64,000 bases of DNA from Bradyrhizobium genosp. L (GCF_015624485.1 NZ_CP061378.1:6200001-6264000); one strand, 5' to 3'. Positions 18,401 to 27,496 are shown, counted from the stretch's first letter. The notes: generated by a model from the sequence alone, not told the origin. Made by a program: numbers and translations.

Positions 18401-18433
18401 ACGTATTGTCCTCGTATTTCAGAAGCAATACGT
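18401..18433. promoter_or_regulatory. Inverted repeat upstream of the Kai operon
   Basis: Arms ACGTATTG and CAATACGT are perfect complements separated by 17 bp, centred about 40 bp before the RHH start codon. The position and dyad symmetry suit an RHH operator overlapping the operon promoter. No EcfG-type motif is seen here. Confidence 0.55.
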
Positions 18434-18725
18434 CCGCAGTCGCGATTTTTCTCCGGATTTTAGGAACAAATGTAAGACTGAGCGACAGTGCTTCGGCACG
18501 CGATCGTTCGCAATTCGATCTCATTAAGCCAGCCGATCCGGCAGAGGGACTCCGTTGTAGCGCACTCCTGAGGCAGGTTGGCCGCCTCCGAATGCCGTCG
18601 ACACCGGGCTCGACTTGAACGAGGTGATCGGCTTCAGGCAAGGCGTTTGCTCAAGCATTTCGCGTAGGAACCAACAGCGTCGTTCAACGTTTCATCCGGC
18701 GGACAGATTTGTGGGGCAACGCGCA

Positions 18726-18815
18726 ATGACCGCCGAGAGACCATTTCAAATCGCGACTTTCGGGCTTCTTGCTTTCTCCACTGTTCTGGCTTCGATGCTG
18801 GTCATGACTGCGTGA
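18726..18815 (+). CDS. 29-residue single-span membrane peptide
   Basis: MTAERPFQIATFGLLAFSTV and nine more residues form a single hydrophobic helix with a short polar start. Its TGA overlaps the next ATG (TGATG), a translational-coupling arrangement that supports it being expressed. It is divergent from the Kai operon. No family is known to me. Confidence 0.45.
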   Translation: MTAERPFQIATFGLLAFSTVLASMLVMTA

Positions 18816-19018
18816 TGAAATCGCCCCTCATCATCATTGACGTATCAAACCCCAACGCCTTTTCGGGGAAAGGCAGCCAGATCATTCTGGAATTTTCAGA
18901 TGAGGATGCCGCCATAAGGGTAGCGCTAACAATCGCACGCGAAACCGGCCGTGCTGTCACGGTACGGACTGAGGATGCGCGTGTGATCGGCACCATTTCC
19001 GCGTCCACTGCTCACTAA
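18815..19018 (+). CDS. Small hypothetical protein
   Basis: A 67-residue protein with a compact alpha/beta look: SPLIIIDVSNPNAF, then SQIILEFSDEDAAIRVALTI, ending in RAVTVRTEDARVIGTI. It may be a small folded domain; I do not recognise it. It is preceded by and coupled to the 29-residue membrane peptide. An alternative GTG start lies one codon upstream. Confidence 0.5.
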   Translation: MKSPLIIIDVSNPNAFSGKGSQIILEFSDEDAAIRVALTIARETGRAVTVRTEDARVIGTISASTAH

Positions 19019-19166
19019 CGTTCGCCGAAGTTCAGCTCGCGCTGTTGGATTTCGAATGTCATGTCGAGCAGGTCAGGCCCCCGCGGGGATTTGCGGTCGA
19101 GTAGGATGATGCCGCGCTCGATCTGAGCCCAAAGTGAGAGGCCCCCAAAGTCTGATACGCAGATGC
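19015..19166 (-). pseudogene. Unidentified protein-like fragment
   Basis: One minus-strand frame reads SDFGGLSLWAQIERGIILLD, then PDLLDMTFEIQQRELNF and a stop. It has coding-like composition but no start and nothing recognisable upstream. It may be the tail of a lost gene. Confidence 0.25.
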
Positions 19167-19342
19167 CCGCGCCCCTACGAGAAGGTCCCCGGCATTCCGA
19201 TCGTGTGCTTCGATATCGTCGCAGCTAACGGGATCAAAAATGGGGGATTGAAATCGAACTCGCTTGCCGACATCTCATTCCGAATGCGGATGGGCCGTCG
19301 ATATCAAGCTCGCAACAACAGTCGGGATTCGATGCACTCCTG

Positions 19343-19394
19343 ATCCGAGTACACCTCCCGAACCTATAATCCGAGTACACCTCCCGAACCTATA
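19343..19394. repeat. Perfect 26-bp tandem duplication
   Basis: Two identical adjacent 26-bp units begin ATCCGAGTACACC; the first spans 19343-19368 and the second 19369-19394. No third copy is present. It lies in a gene-poor segment (19019-19862) between the small minus-strand fragment and the AraC gene, in which I found no other credible gene. Confidence 0.85.
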
Positions 19395-19862
19395 AGCTGA
19401 GTCGCAACCGCGCCGCCTCAAGCTTATTTAGGATCTCATTTACGACTCAGGAACTGCCTACGTCGGGCGCGTATCCGCCCGAGCTCGAATCGAGGCCTGA
19501 ACCGGCGACAAGCAGAACCCGATGCGGATGGCATCGCAGTTGGCTGGCGGAGGCTTTTTTCCGAAAGCGAGCCTCCCGATGTGTCAAGGATGTGCTCAAA
19601 TCACGGACGTGCAACGACCTCAAATTGCGTTTCAGGCAGTAGGCCAGCGCCAAGCGTCCCGAATGCGGTTTTAAACCTACTGCTATGATAGTGCCTACCC
19701 TCGCGTTTTGTTCACGCCCACCCAGCTTGCTCCGAGCGGACGTCGCCGATCCGATGCTCAGGGAAGTGCGGCCCAAGCGCTTGCCGAACGACGTTTGTCT
19801 CCAAATCGGCTCTCGGCCTCCCGCGACAGTCGTTGGATAAACTTCGGCTTGTGCAATGGCGG

Positions 19863-20828
19863 TCAACTGTCCGTCTTCGCCATGCGCCGATACTCGCGCG
19901 GAACAACACCAAATGCTGATCTGAAGCTCCGCCCAAAGTGCGTCATATCGGCAAAGCCCCATCGCCGGGCGATGTCACTGATGGTCCTATGGTCCTGCTG
20001 CCTATCTTCGAGGGCCCGTCTACAGCGTTCCAGCCGCATCGCGAGTGCGAGCCGCATGACCGAGGTGCCGTCCTCAGAGAGCAGTGCATTCGCATAACGT
20101 AGGCCCATGCCGGCGGCAGCGGCGACACCTGCCGCATCAAGATTCGGATCGCTTAGCCGGTTTTCGATGGCCGCGCGAAGATTGAGCCGAGCGAGCGATC
20201 GTGCCGAGCTCCTGTCTGGCTTCTCAGCATTTAGTAGCGAACTGGCGACAAGGTCCATGAATTGAGTTTGCGCAATTCCTTCCGAGGTCTTGCCCTGACG
20301 GCCCGCGATTGTCGGTAACATTGCCAGTAAGGACGAGGTCCATCGATGTTCGGGCTGCTCGGGCGTCAGCGCGATCGCGAGCAACCTACGGGCCTCACCT
20401 ACGCGGGCCTCTAGTCCTCGCCGATGTATTTTCGCCACCAGAAGCTTAGAGCCGGATGAAAACCGAGCGGTATAGGGGCGCAACGGATCGAGCAGTGTCA
20501 TGTCGCCGGTTCCAAGAACCGCGCGGCGATCATCCTGCTCAAGAGCCAGGTTGCCGGCGGTTTGGCGACAAATGAACAGATCATCAGTCTCAGCCTGAGC
20601 AATATGTTGGGCTGTGCGAGAAACAGCCATAGGCGACGTCGCGAACGACACGAGGCCGATGTCGCCGAATGTTCCAGTTTCGATCTCTGCCTCGAATGTT
20701 CGGCGGCTCTCAGGCGTGGACGAGTGCCTCACAATGGTCTGACAGGCGACCGCGTGCCAGAGGTCAAACCGCTCGTAAGGTCGCACGCTGGACGTCGAGA
20801 AGAGTTTTTTCATGCACTCTGGTGCCAT
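19863..20828 (-). CDS. AraC-family transcriptional regulator
   Basis: A 321-residue regulator. An N-terminal cupin-like sensor of the AraC_binding_2 / FeaR type (about 30-190: GDMTLLDPLRPYTARFSSGS) precedes the C-terminal double helix-turn-helix (about 215-318). The latter has NLDAAGVAAAAGMGLRYANALL in the first motif, and ISDIARRWGFADMTHFGRSF with FGVVPREYRR in the second. These proteins usually activate a nearby catabolic operon, but no such operon is adjacent, so the target is unknown. The first ATG is used; an ATG at residue 6 is possible. Confidence 0.93.
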   Translation of the reverse strand: MAPECMKKLFSTSSVRPYERFDLWHAVACQTIVRHSSTPESRRTFEAEIETGTFGDIGLVSFATSPMAVSRTAQHIAQAETDDLFICRQTAGNLALEQDDRRAVLGTGDMTLLDPLRPYTARFSSGSKLLVAKIHRRGLEARVGEARRLLAIALTPEQPEHRWTSSLLAMLPTIAGRQGKTSEGIAQTQFMDLVASSLLNAEKPDRSSARSLARLNLRAAIENRLSDPNLDAAGVAAAAGMGLRYANALLSEDGTSVMRLALAMRLERCRRALEDRQQDHRTISDIARRWGFADMTHFGRSFRSAFGVVPREYRRMAKTDS

Positions 20829-21073
20829 GGTGGCCGAGTCACCGTGCCAACATAGCCGATTTTGAGGCGCTTCAGGCAGTGGATACGCTGCAGCGGCGCC
20901 ACGATGGGGAACGTACTTCGGCGCGAAGGACCCATCTTACCTCGTCTTTCTATCCCCGCAAGCCGGGGCCATGGTGTTCGACAGCCTAGGACAGTCGTGG
21001 GTTCGTTCTCTTAAATGTCTGTTAGGCCCAGTAAAGACTTGCCTCAAGCGTTCAATCTTCTCTTATTGCAACC

Positions 21074-23200
21074 GTGGCATTCGGGGACAACGATATCTTG
21101 CGGAATGACTCCATGGCGCTGACGGCTACGCTGATCTACTGGGTTATCATCGTCATGTGGCTCGCGGTCATGGTGACCGTCTGCCTAGCCTTCGTCCGCA
21201 ATCCGCGAACCTTCGGCGCCGTTCGGCTGCTGCTGTCGGTCATCGTTATCGATACTGCTCGTAACATCGTTGAGAACCTCTACTTCGGTCTGTATTTCGG
21301 CGCGAAATATGGAATGCTTCCGGCTTCGCTCGGTGAACTGCTTGGCAACCCCGCTTATCTCATCATGCCGAAGGCTTTGAATGTCGTGGCGGCGTGCGCC
21401 GTGCTCGGACTCCTAGTGCTGCGATGGCTACCGCTGGCGTCGAAAGAGCGACACGATGCGGACGAGGACATGCAGCTGAAGGCGAAAGCGCTGAATCAGG
21501 AAACTGAGGAGCGAACGCGTTTGTTCGAAACCTCGCTCGATCTCATCCTGATCACCGATCGGAGAGGCAACTTCACGCAGGTAAGCCCGAACTCGCTGGC
21601 AACCATCGGCTATCATCCTGGCGACATGATCGGGCGCTGCGCCAGCGAATTCATATATCCCGCGGATCTGGATCCGACACGCCGCGAAATGAAGCTCGCC
21701 CGCAGTGGTCGACACACCCTCAATTTCGAGACCCGGTACGTTCACGAAAACGGTAGCGTCGTCCCCTTGGCATGGTCCGGCGTCTGGTCCGAGCCCGAGC
21801 AGAAGTATTTCTTCGTCGGGCGTGATATGACCGAGCGCAGACTCGCCGAGGAGCAGCTCCGGCGGCTTGCCTTGTTTGATCAGCTCACCAGCCTTCCCAA
21901 CCGGGCGAGCCTGCACGGTGATCTGCGGGCAATATTGGAACGCGATGAGAGCGAAGCCTTGCGGCATGTCACGGTTGCGGTGATCGATGTCGACGGCTTC
22001 AAGGATGTGAATGACACGCTTGGCCATCCGATCGGTGACCTGCTGCTGCGGGAAGTCGCGCGCCGCATGACTTCGGCGCTCACCTCCGCGCGGGTCTACC
22101 GGCCGGGCGAAGATGAGTTCGTGCTGCTATTCGAGAACTGCGGCGATCCACTGGTTGGAGCCGCCGCGATCGACACGTTGTTGCGCAGCCTGGGGGGTGC
22201 CTTCGACCTGGAGGGGCAAAGGGTATTCATTACCGCGAGCGCCGGTCTCGCGATCGCGCCGGAACATGGCTCGACCGTAGATGAGCTGCTGGCGAATGCT
22301 GAGCTCGCGCTCTACGACGCCAAGAAGGCCGGCGGCGGGATATCCCGAATGTATGTCCAGAGGTTGCGCGCAGATGCGATGCAGCGCCTTAAGCTCGATG
22401 GCGAGCTTCGGCGTGCCTGCGAAAACCGGGAATTCGTGTTGTACTACCAACCACAGGTGCGCACTGCCGATGGCCACGTCACCGGGGCGGAGGCACTGCT
22501 GCGCTGGAATCACCCTCAGCGCGGTGTCCTCGCGCCGGGTACGTTCATCGATGGCCTGTGCGAAAGTGCCGTTGCAATGGATGTCGGCCGCTGGGTCCTG
22601 GCGACGGCCTGCGCCACCGCCGCTGCCTGGCGGGCAAAGGGGCTGCCTGCGATGCGGATCGGGGTCAATCTGTTTCCGGTCCAGTTCGGCAACGGTGGCT
22701 TCCTGCAGGATGTGGAACGCACGCTGGCGGAAACCGGTCTGCCGCCCGATGCACTCGAACTGGAAATCACCGAGAACATCGCGCTTGGTCGTGACGATGA
22801 AGCTCTCACTGCACTCAAGCAGCTGCGCGCCAGCGGGGTGGGCATCGCGTTTGACGATTTCGGCACCGGTTACGCGTCGCTCAGCTGCCTCCGCCGCTAT
22901 CCGCTGACCCGAATTAAGATCGATCGCGGCTTTGTGAAGAAAATTGGCACCAGGTCGGCGTCAGAAGATGCTGCGATCCTTCGCTCTATCATCGCGATGG
23001 GTCGCAATTTGGGATTGGAAGTGATTGCGGAAGGGGTCGAAACGACGGAGCAGGCACGGTTCCTCAGGACCGAGGGATGTCAGGAACTGCAGGGCTTCCT
23101 GATCTCCCGGCCGCTGAGCGCGGATGCGTTCGAGCGCTTTCTCAGCGCCAACAAGTCTGAACTTACGCCGTTTATGCCAGATCGGACACTCACGACCTGA
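21074..23200 (+). CDS. Membrane PAS-GGDEF-EAL cyclic-di-GMP protein
   Basis: A protein of about 700 residues. It has three N-terminal hydrophobic segments (about 15-40, 52-78, 95-118), a PAS domain with PAC tail (about 150-265), GGDEF (about 268-430) and EAL (about 445-690). The GGDEF signature is altered to GEDEF, so cyclase activity is doubtful. The EAL side keeps EALLRW, the Asn of NLFPVQF, ELEITEN, DDFGTGY and EGVET, so c-di-GMP hydrolysis is likely. The GGDEF may act as a GTP sensor. The annotated start is GTG; ATG at 21113 removes 13 residues and may be the true start. It is a stand-alone gene. Confidence 0.93.
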   Translation: MAFGDNDILRNDSMALTATLIYWVIIVMWLAVMVTVCLAFVRNPRTFGAVRLLLSVIVIDTARNIVENLYFGLYFGAKYGMLPASLGELLGNPAYLIMPKALNVVAACAVLGLLVLRWLPLASKERHDADEDMQLKAKALNQETEERTRLFETSLDLILITDRRGNFTQVSPNSLATIGYHPGDMIGRCASEFIYPADLDPTRREMKLARSGRHTLNFETRYVHENGSVVPLAWSGVWSEPEQKYFFVGRDMTERRLAEEQLRRLALFDQLTSLPNRASLHGDLRAILERDESEALRHVTVAVIDVDGFKDVNDTLGHPIGDLLLREVARRMTSALTSARVYRPGEDEFVLLFENCGDPLVGAAAIDTLLRSLGGAFDLEGQRVFITASAGLAIAPEHGSTVDELLANAELALYDAKKAGGGISRMYVQRLRADAMQRLKLDGELRRACENREFVLYYQPQVRTADGHVTGAEALLRWNHPQRGVLAPGTFIDGLCESAVAMDVGRWVLATACATAAAWRAKGLPAMRIGVNLFPVQFGNGGFLQDVERTLAETGLPPDALELEITENIALGRDDEALTALKQLRASGVGIAFDDFGTGYASLSCLRRYPLTRIKIDRGFVKKIGTRSASEDAAILRSIIAMGRNLGLEVIAEGVETTEQARFLRTEGCQELQGFLISRPLSADAFERFLSANKSELTPFMPDRTLTT

Positions 23201-23276
23201 TCCGTGCATCTCCACCAACAGGCCGGCGATAGCATCCTCACATTCTCATTGTCCTGGCTCCGTCTCGCGGTCGACA

Positions 23277-23639
23277 TCAGCGGTCATCATACCGATCTTG
23301 CCGTTGCGAGTATTTCCGCCACGTTCTATTCGCGGCCGGCTCGCCCAATTCGTTGCGGTGTAATCGGAAGAACGGGTACTCAGCGTGCCAGATGTGCGAC
23401 ACGAACTGACACCCCAAGCGGCACCTGCGATTGCCAAGAATTAGGGTCGGGATCAGCGGCCTGAAGGCGACGGTTGGTGACTGCGGCACCCATTCCCGTT
23501 CGTCGCCGTCGAGATCAAGCGCGGCGCCGACGAATGCGTCAGGCACTATGCCGACGGGTTGATATAGCTGGTACGCGATCTTGCTTTGGTCGATCGAGCG
23601 GCGCTCGGGCGCCAGTTCCGACGAGGACATATTGCTCAT
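23277..23639 (-). pseudogene. Cupin dioxygenase-like gene, truncated
   Basis: A good ribosome site (GGAGAAGAAG) precedes the ATG at 23639. The first about 60 residues (YQLYQPVGIVPDAFVGAALD, then EREWVPQSPTVAFRPLI) match the start of the 2,4'-dihydroxyacetophenone-dioxygenase-like / ChrR cupins. After RPLI the reading is unrelated and the metal-binding His motifs of the cupin core are absent in all frames. It is therefore a 5' relic, with its former partner the dead AhpD-like gene upstream. Confidence 0.6.
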
Positions 23640-23750
23640 CTTCTTCTCCAACATGCGAACCGACCGTGGAGATTCGTTCGCCTTGAGGCTGCGCGCGCCG
23701 CCGCTCCACGGTGCAAGAGGCGGCGCGGGCGTTGGATCAGGCGGCGGGTT

Positions 23751-24263
23751 TCAGCTTGCCCAGTGCGGACCACTCCCCCCTTTTATAAAGCTGTCATTCG
23801 GCGTCTGCGCGAGATGCTTAGTGTAGTTCGAGATGAGCTCTGTCGCGGCAAGCACGAGCCGGTCGAGCACCGCCTCGTTGTCGTAGCCCGCGGCCTTGAA
23901 GGCGGCGACGTCGGCTTCGCCCACCACACCGCGCCGACGGGTGACCTTGGCGGCAAACTGGCGTAATGCTTCGAGCTTTGCATCGGCGATCGAGCGGCCA
24001 TCGCGGACAGCGGCGATCGCCGCATTGCCGATCTTCGCCATGCGCGACAGGTTGGTGTGGCCGGCCATGCAATAGGTGCATTCGTTTTCGTAGATGGCGA
24101 GGTAGACGATATTGCGCTCCTGCGGCGTGATATTGGTCTTCTCGGCGATGCCCCAGAGCGTGCTGTAGGGCAGCGCGCGTTTGCTCCGCCAAACCTCTAC
24201 CTCGGCCTCCAGGCTCAAGGATTAGACTGCGTTCTTGCCGCGGTCTTCGTGGGTCGCGCTCAT
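23751..24263 (-). pseudogene. AhpD / carboxymuconolactone decarboxylase-like gene with early stop
   Basis: The conserved part has ITPQERNIVYLAIYENECTYCMAGH, i.e. the Glu-Cys-x-x-Cys-x(3)-His site of AhpD-like disulfide reductases. It is complete to the C-terminus. An ATG at 24263 with AAGGA in front starts the same frame but hits TAA at codon 14. Residues between there and LWGIAEKT do not resemble the family's N-terminus. Translation from TTG at 24218 could still make a 155-residue protein, so it may be a short functional form. I judge it more likely broken, like the cupin next to it. Confidence 0.55.
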
Positions 24264-24420
24264 CTTGGTTCCTTCGGATTGCTCGCGCGCTTAAAGCCGC
24301 TGGAGATGAAGGATGTTCTCGCTTTCGGAACAAACCTCTTGTGGCTACCCGCCGGAGCAGCACCATCGCACGAGCCTAAGACAGTCGATCGAAGGTCTCG
24401 GACCGTACACCTTCGCTGCT

Positions 24421-24694
24421 TCTCCTGGCGCTGCCGACCGCGGCGGTAGCCGGTGAGGGACATTGGATCACCGCGACGGCGATGATCGTGGTCTGCTACG
24501 CCTTCAGCCCTCTAGTTATCGAGCGGCTTTCTTGGGCCTACCGGGCGAAGGCGTACTCGCGGGCGGCAGACAGTCTGGCAGCTTTCGCCATCCGCTCGAC
24601 AGGATCATCGCCGAAGGTCGGCTCTGCTGGCGAGAAAGTCGCGGACCGCCCGTGGCCACGCCCAAGCGCCGATCGAGAACAGCCTTGGTCGTGA
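24421..24694 (+). pseudogene. Relic of a small membrane protein (paralogue of 33607-33942)
   Basis: One frame reads LLLLALPTAAVAGEGHWITA then TAMIVVCYAFSPLVIERL, which parallels LLLLPASVVEP, VAGDGHWVTGTAMIVAAYGA and SLLLVERL in the intact gene at 33607-33942. An internal segment is missing, the C-terminus diverges and no start codon is in place. Decayed second copy. Confidence 0.5.
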
Positions 24695-24772
24695 TTCAGA
24701 GGTGAGGCGCGACCGGACTATGCATATGACGACGAGCGCTGTGAGTTGCTCGTTCCCTTGGGCCAGGACGGC

Positions 24773-27166
24773 TTAAACGCCGTCTAACCGAGACGTGGAC
24801 GTTAAGAGATGTTTCTTCAGCGCATGCTCCAGACCTTGGCGAAGAGAATCCGGGGTGTAAGGTTTTGCGATGAAAAAAGCGCCCAAACGCGCGGCTTCGG
24901 ATTTGACCCCGCTGTCGCCTGTTGCGAGAACGAGGAGAAGACCGGGCCAACGCGCGTGGGCATCCTCCGCAAGTTGCAGGCCGGAGATACCGGGTAGCCC
25001 GACGTCCGTGAGGAGGATGTCAACGGGTCTTTCATCCAGGATTTTCAGGGCCTCCCGAGCCGTGCCGGCCTCCCTCACTTCGCATCCGATTTCGCTCAGC
25101 ATCTCCGCCGTCGTGAGGCGGATCAGGTCGTCGTCTTCAACGACCAGCACGGTCGCGGCGTTGAGAGCCTTTTCGTTCGTAGAGTGCTGCGATCCGCGAG
25201 CGACGCGCCTTTGAGCTTGATTGGCCAACACGTGTCTTATTTTTCGGGCGAGCGCTTCGCGCGTGTAGGGTTTAGCCAAAAGCTCCACTCCGGGATCGAG
25301 CCGCCCGCCATGCACGATGGCGTTCTGCGTATAGCCGGACGTGAAAAGCACGGCGACGTTGGGCAAGCGTTCCTTCGCTTTTCGCGCCAGGTCCGGGCTA
25401 CGCAGCGCGCCTGGCATCATGACGTCTGTGAAGATCAGATCGATCGGGATGCCGCTATCGACGACAACGAGTGCGCTGGCTGCGTCTTTCGCCTTGACCA
25501 CGCGGTACCCGAGTTCGGCGAGCATCGAGACCGCGACCTCCCGGACTTCGTCGTCGTCCTCAACTACAAGAACGGTTTCCTCGCCGCCTCTGACCTCACC
25601 GGATGAAGTGGCGATCAGAGCGTCCTCGCTGGCGACGTTTCGCGGGAAGTACAGCTTGACTGTGGTTCCGGCGCCGATCTCGCTGTAGATTTTGACGTGG
25701 CCGCCGGATTGCTTGAGAAAGCCGTACACCATGGCGAGGCCCAGGCCGGTGCCCTTGTCCTCCGTTTTGGTGGTAAAAAACGGTTCATAGACCCGCTCCA
25801 GTATATCCGGCGGAATACCGCAGCCCGTATCAGTCACGGCGATCATCACGTATTGTCCCGCGGACAGTTCGTCATGCTGACGGACATATTCGTCGTCGAG
25901 GAAGGCGTTGCTGGCCTCGATCGTCAGGCGTCCATCACCGTTCATCGCGTCGCGGGCGTTTATCGCGAGATTCAAGACCGCATTCTCGAATTGATCCGGA
26001 TCGATCAGGCTATTCCAGAGCCCGCCGGCGACCACCGTCTCGACCTCGATCTCCCCGCCGAGAGCGCGACGAAGCATATCATCCATGCCTTTGATCAGAC
26101 GGCCCGCGTTCACTACCCTCGGCTCCAGCGGCTGGCGCCTTGCGAAGGCAAGCAACTGGGAGGCAAGTTTCGAACCGCGGGCGACGCCCGCCAGCGCACT
26201 TTGGACACGCATCTCGGCCCGGGCATTGCCGACGATGTCCTTGCTCAGCAGTTGCAGATTTCCACTGATGACCTGCAGCAGGTTGTTGAAGTCGTGAGCG
26301 ACGCCGCCCGTGAGTTGCCCGATCGCCTCCAGCTTTTGCGAACGGATCATCGTCGCCTGCGCCGCCTGGAGCGCAGCTTCCGCCTCGCGACGTTCGGTGA
26401 TATCCCGCGTCACTTTGGCGAAGCCGACGAGCTTGCCGTCGTCGTCTCGGATGGCGTCGATCACAACGTGGGCCCAAAAAGCAGTGCCGTCCTTTCGGAC
26501 CCTTTGACCTTCGTGCTCCCAGCGCCCGTGCCGGGTCGCGGTGTCGAGGCCGATACGCGGCAGTCCCGCAGCGCGATCGGCTTCCGTGTAAAAGTCGGAG
26601 AAGTGACGGCCAATGATCTCTTCGGGGGCATAGCCTTTGATGCGCTGGGCACCTGCGTTCCAGCTCGCCACCCGGCCCGCCACGTCCAACATGTAAATGG
26701 CGTAGTCGGTAACGCCCTGCACCAGCATTCGAAACTGCTGTTCGCTTTCGCGCAGTTTAGTCTCGGCGGCCCTTCGCTCGGTCAAGTCGCGTGTGATTTT
26801 GGCGAAGCCGACAAGGCCGCCCTCGGGCGTGCGGATTGCGTCAATGACAACGTGGGCCCAGAACTGAGAGCCGTCCTTTCGCACGCGCCAGCCCTCGCGC
26901 TCGAAGCGGCCAGTGCGCTCGGCTTCCGCCAACGCCAGCGCGGGGATATTCTCCGCCCGTTCAGCGTCAGTGTAGAAGGTCGAGAAGTGGCGTCCAATGA
27001 TCTCATCGGCCTCATAACCTTTGAAGCGCCTGGCACCGGGGTTCCAGCTGGTCACGCGGCCCTCGCGATCCAGCATGAAGATCGCGTAATCGGTGATCGC
27101 CTCGACGAGAAGCCGGTAGCGGCCGTCGCCGGACTGGGCGGCTTCGAAGGAGCTTGAAGTTTCCAT
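24773..27166 (-). CDS. Hybrid histidine kinase, PAS-PAS-HK-REC-REC
   Basis: A 797-residue soluble kinase. Two very similar PAS/PAC domains (about 15-135 and 140-262, both with DYAI-ML and GFAK-TRD-TERR) suggest internal duplication. The H-box [11 protein letters not shown] has His291. The HATPase has [17 protein letters not shown] and GTGLGL. Two receivers follow, with Asp581 (FTDVMMPG) and Asp721 (LTDVGLPG). It has no membrane helix and no DNA-binding output, so it likely passes phosphate to separate proteins. A GGAAC-N16-TGTT site 46 bp upstream places it in the EcfG general-stress regulon; such cytosolic PAS kinases often feed PhyR. That link is inference. Confidence 0.94.
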   Translation of the reverse strand: METSSSFEAAQSGDGRYRLLVEAITDYAIFMLDREGRVTSWNPGARRFKGYEADEIIGRHFSTFYTDAERAENIPALALAEAERTGRFEREGWRVRKDGSQFWAHVVIDAIRTPEGGLVGFAKITRDLTERRAAETKLRESEQQFRMLVQGVTDYAIYMLDVAGRVASWNAGAQRIKGYAPEEIIGRHFSDFYTEADRAAGLPRIGLDTATRHGRWEHEGQRVRKDGTAFWAHVVIDAIRDDDGKLVGFAKVTRDITERREAEAALQAAQATMIRSQKLEAIGQLTGGVAHDFNNLLQVISGNLQLLSKDIVGNARAEMRVQSALAGVARGSKLASQLLAFARRQPLEPRVVNAGRLIKGMDDMLRRALGGEIEVETVVAGGLWNSLIDPDQFENAVLNLAINARDAMNGDGRLTIEASNAFLDDEYVRQHDELSAGQYVMIAVTDTGCGIPPDILERVYEPFFTTKTEDKGTGLGLAMVYGFLKQSGGHVKIYSEIGAGTTVKLYFPRNVASEDALIATSSGEVRGGEETVLVVEDDDEVREVAVSMLAELGYRVVKAKDAASALVVVDSGIPIDLIFTDVMMPGALRSPDLARKAKERLPNVAVLFTSGYTQNAIVHGGRLDPGVELLAKPYTREALARKIRHVLANQAQRRVARGSQHSTNEKALNAATVLVVEDDDLIRLTTAEMLSEIGCEVREAGTAREALKILDERPVDILLTDVGLPGISGLQLAEDAHARWPGLLLVLATGDSGVKSEAARLGAFFIAKPYTPDSLRQGLEHALKKHLLTSTSRLDGV

Positions 27167-27211
27167 GCGGATTCCTATCCCGCCCGGGGAGAGCGGTTGC
27201 AGTATGAGTCA

Positions 27212-27236
27212 AACATTGCTCGGTTGATCAGGTTCC
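27212..27236 (-). promoter_or_regulatory. EcfG-type promoter candidate for the PAS-PAS kinase
   Basis: The minus strand reads GGAAC, 16 bases, TGTT, one mismatch from the alphaproteobacterial EcfG consensus GGAAC-N16-CGTT. It is 46 bp before the kinase start. Confidence 0.55.
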
Positions 27237-27496
27237 CGGGCGGCTCCCGCCTGTGAGCTAATTGGCGTTAGCCAAAGCCGGACGCGGGCTATAAAAGGTG
27301 AGGGGTCGGGGATTGTCTCAGACCAAGAGCCCGCAGCGCGATTGGATCAGCCGTAATGGAAAGGTGTAAATTACTCATTCCGCGCCATGCACTAAGTCGC
27401 CTCTCGGTATCGCGGCCAAATAGGTGCTGCAGGAACGCCCTTCACATACTTTCAGGCGGCCTTCATCGGGTGTGCAGCGATCGCCTGTTCAAGAAG

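Noticed and set aside
19447..19962. 171-codon minus-strand frame next to the AraC gene
   Set aside because: It overlaps the AraC coding end in another frame, its composition is shadow-like, and it has no motif or ribosome site.
20908..20935. GGAAC upstream of the GGDEF/EAL gene as an EcfG promoter
   Set aside because: After 16 bases the sequence is GACC, with no GTT core, and it is more than 130 bp from the start.
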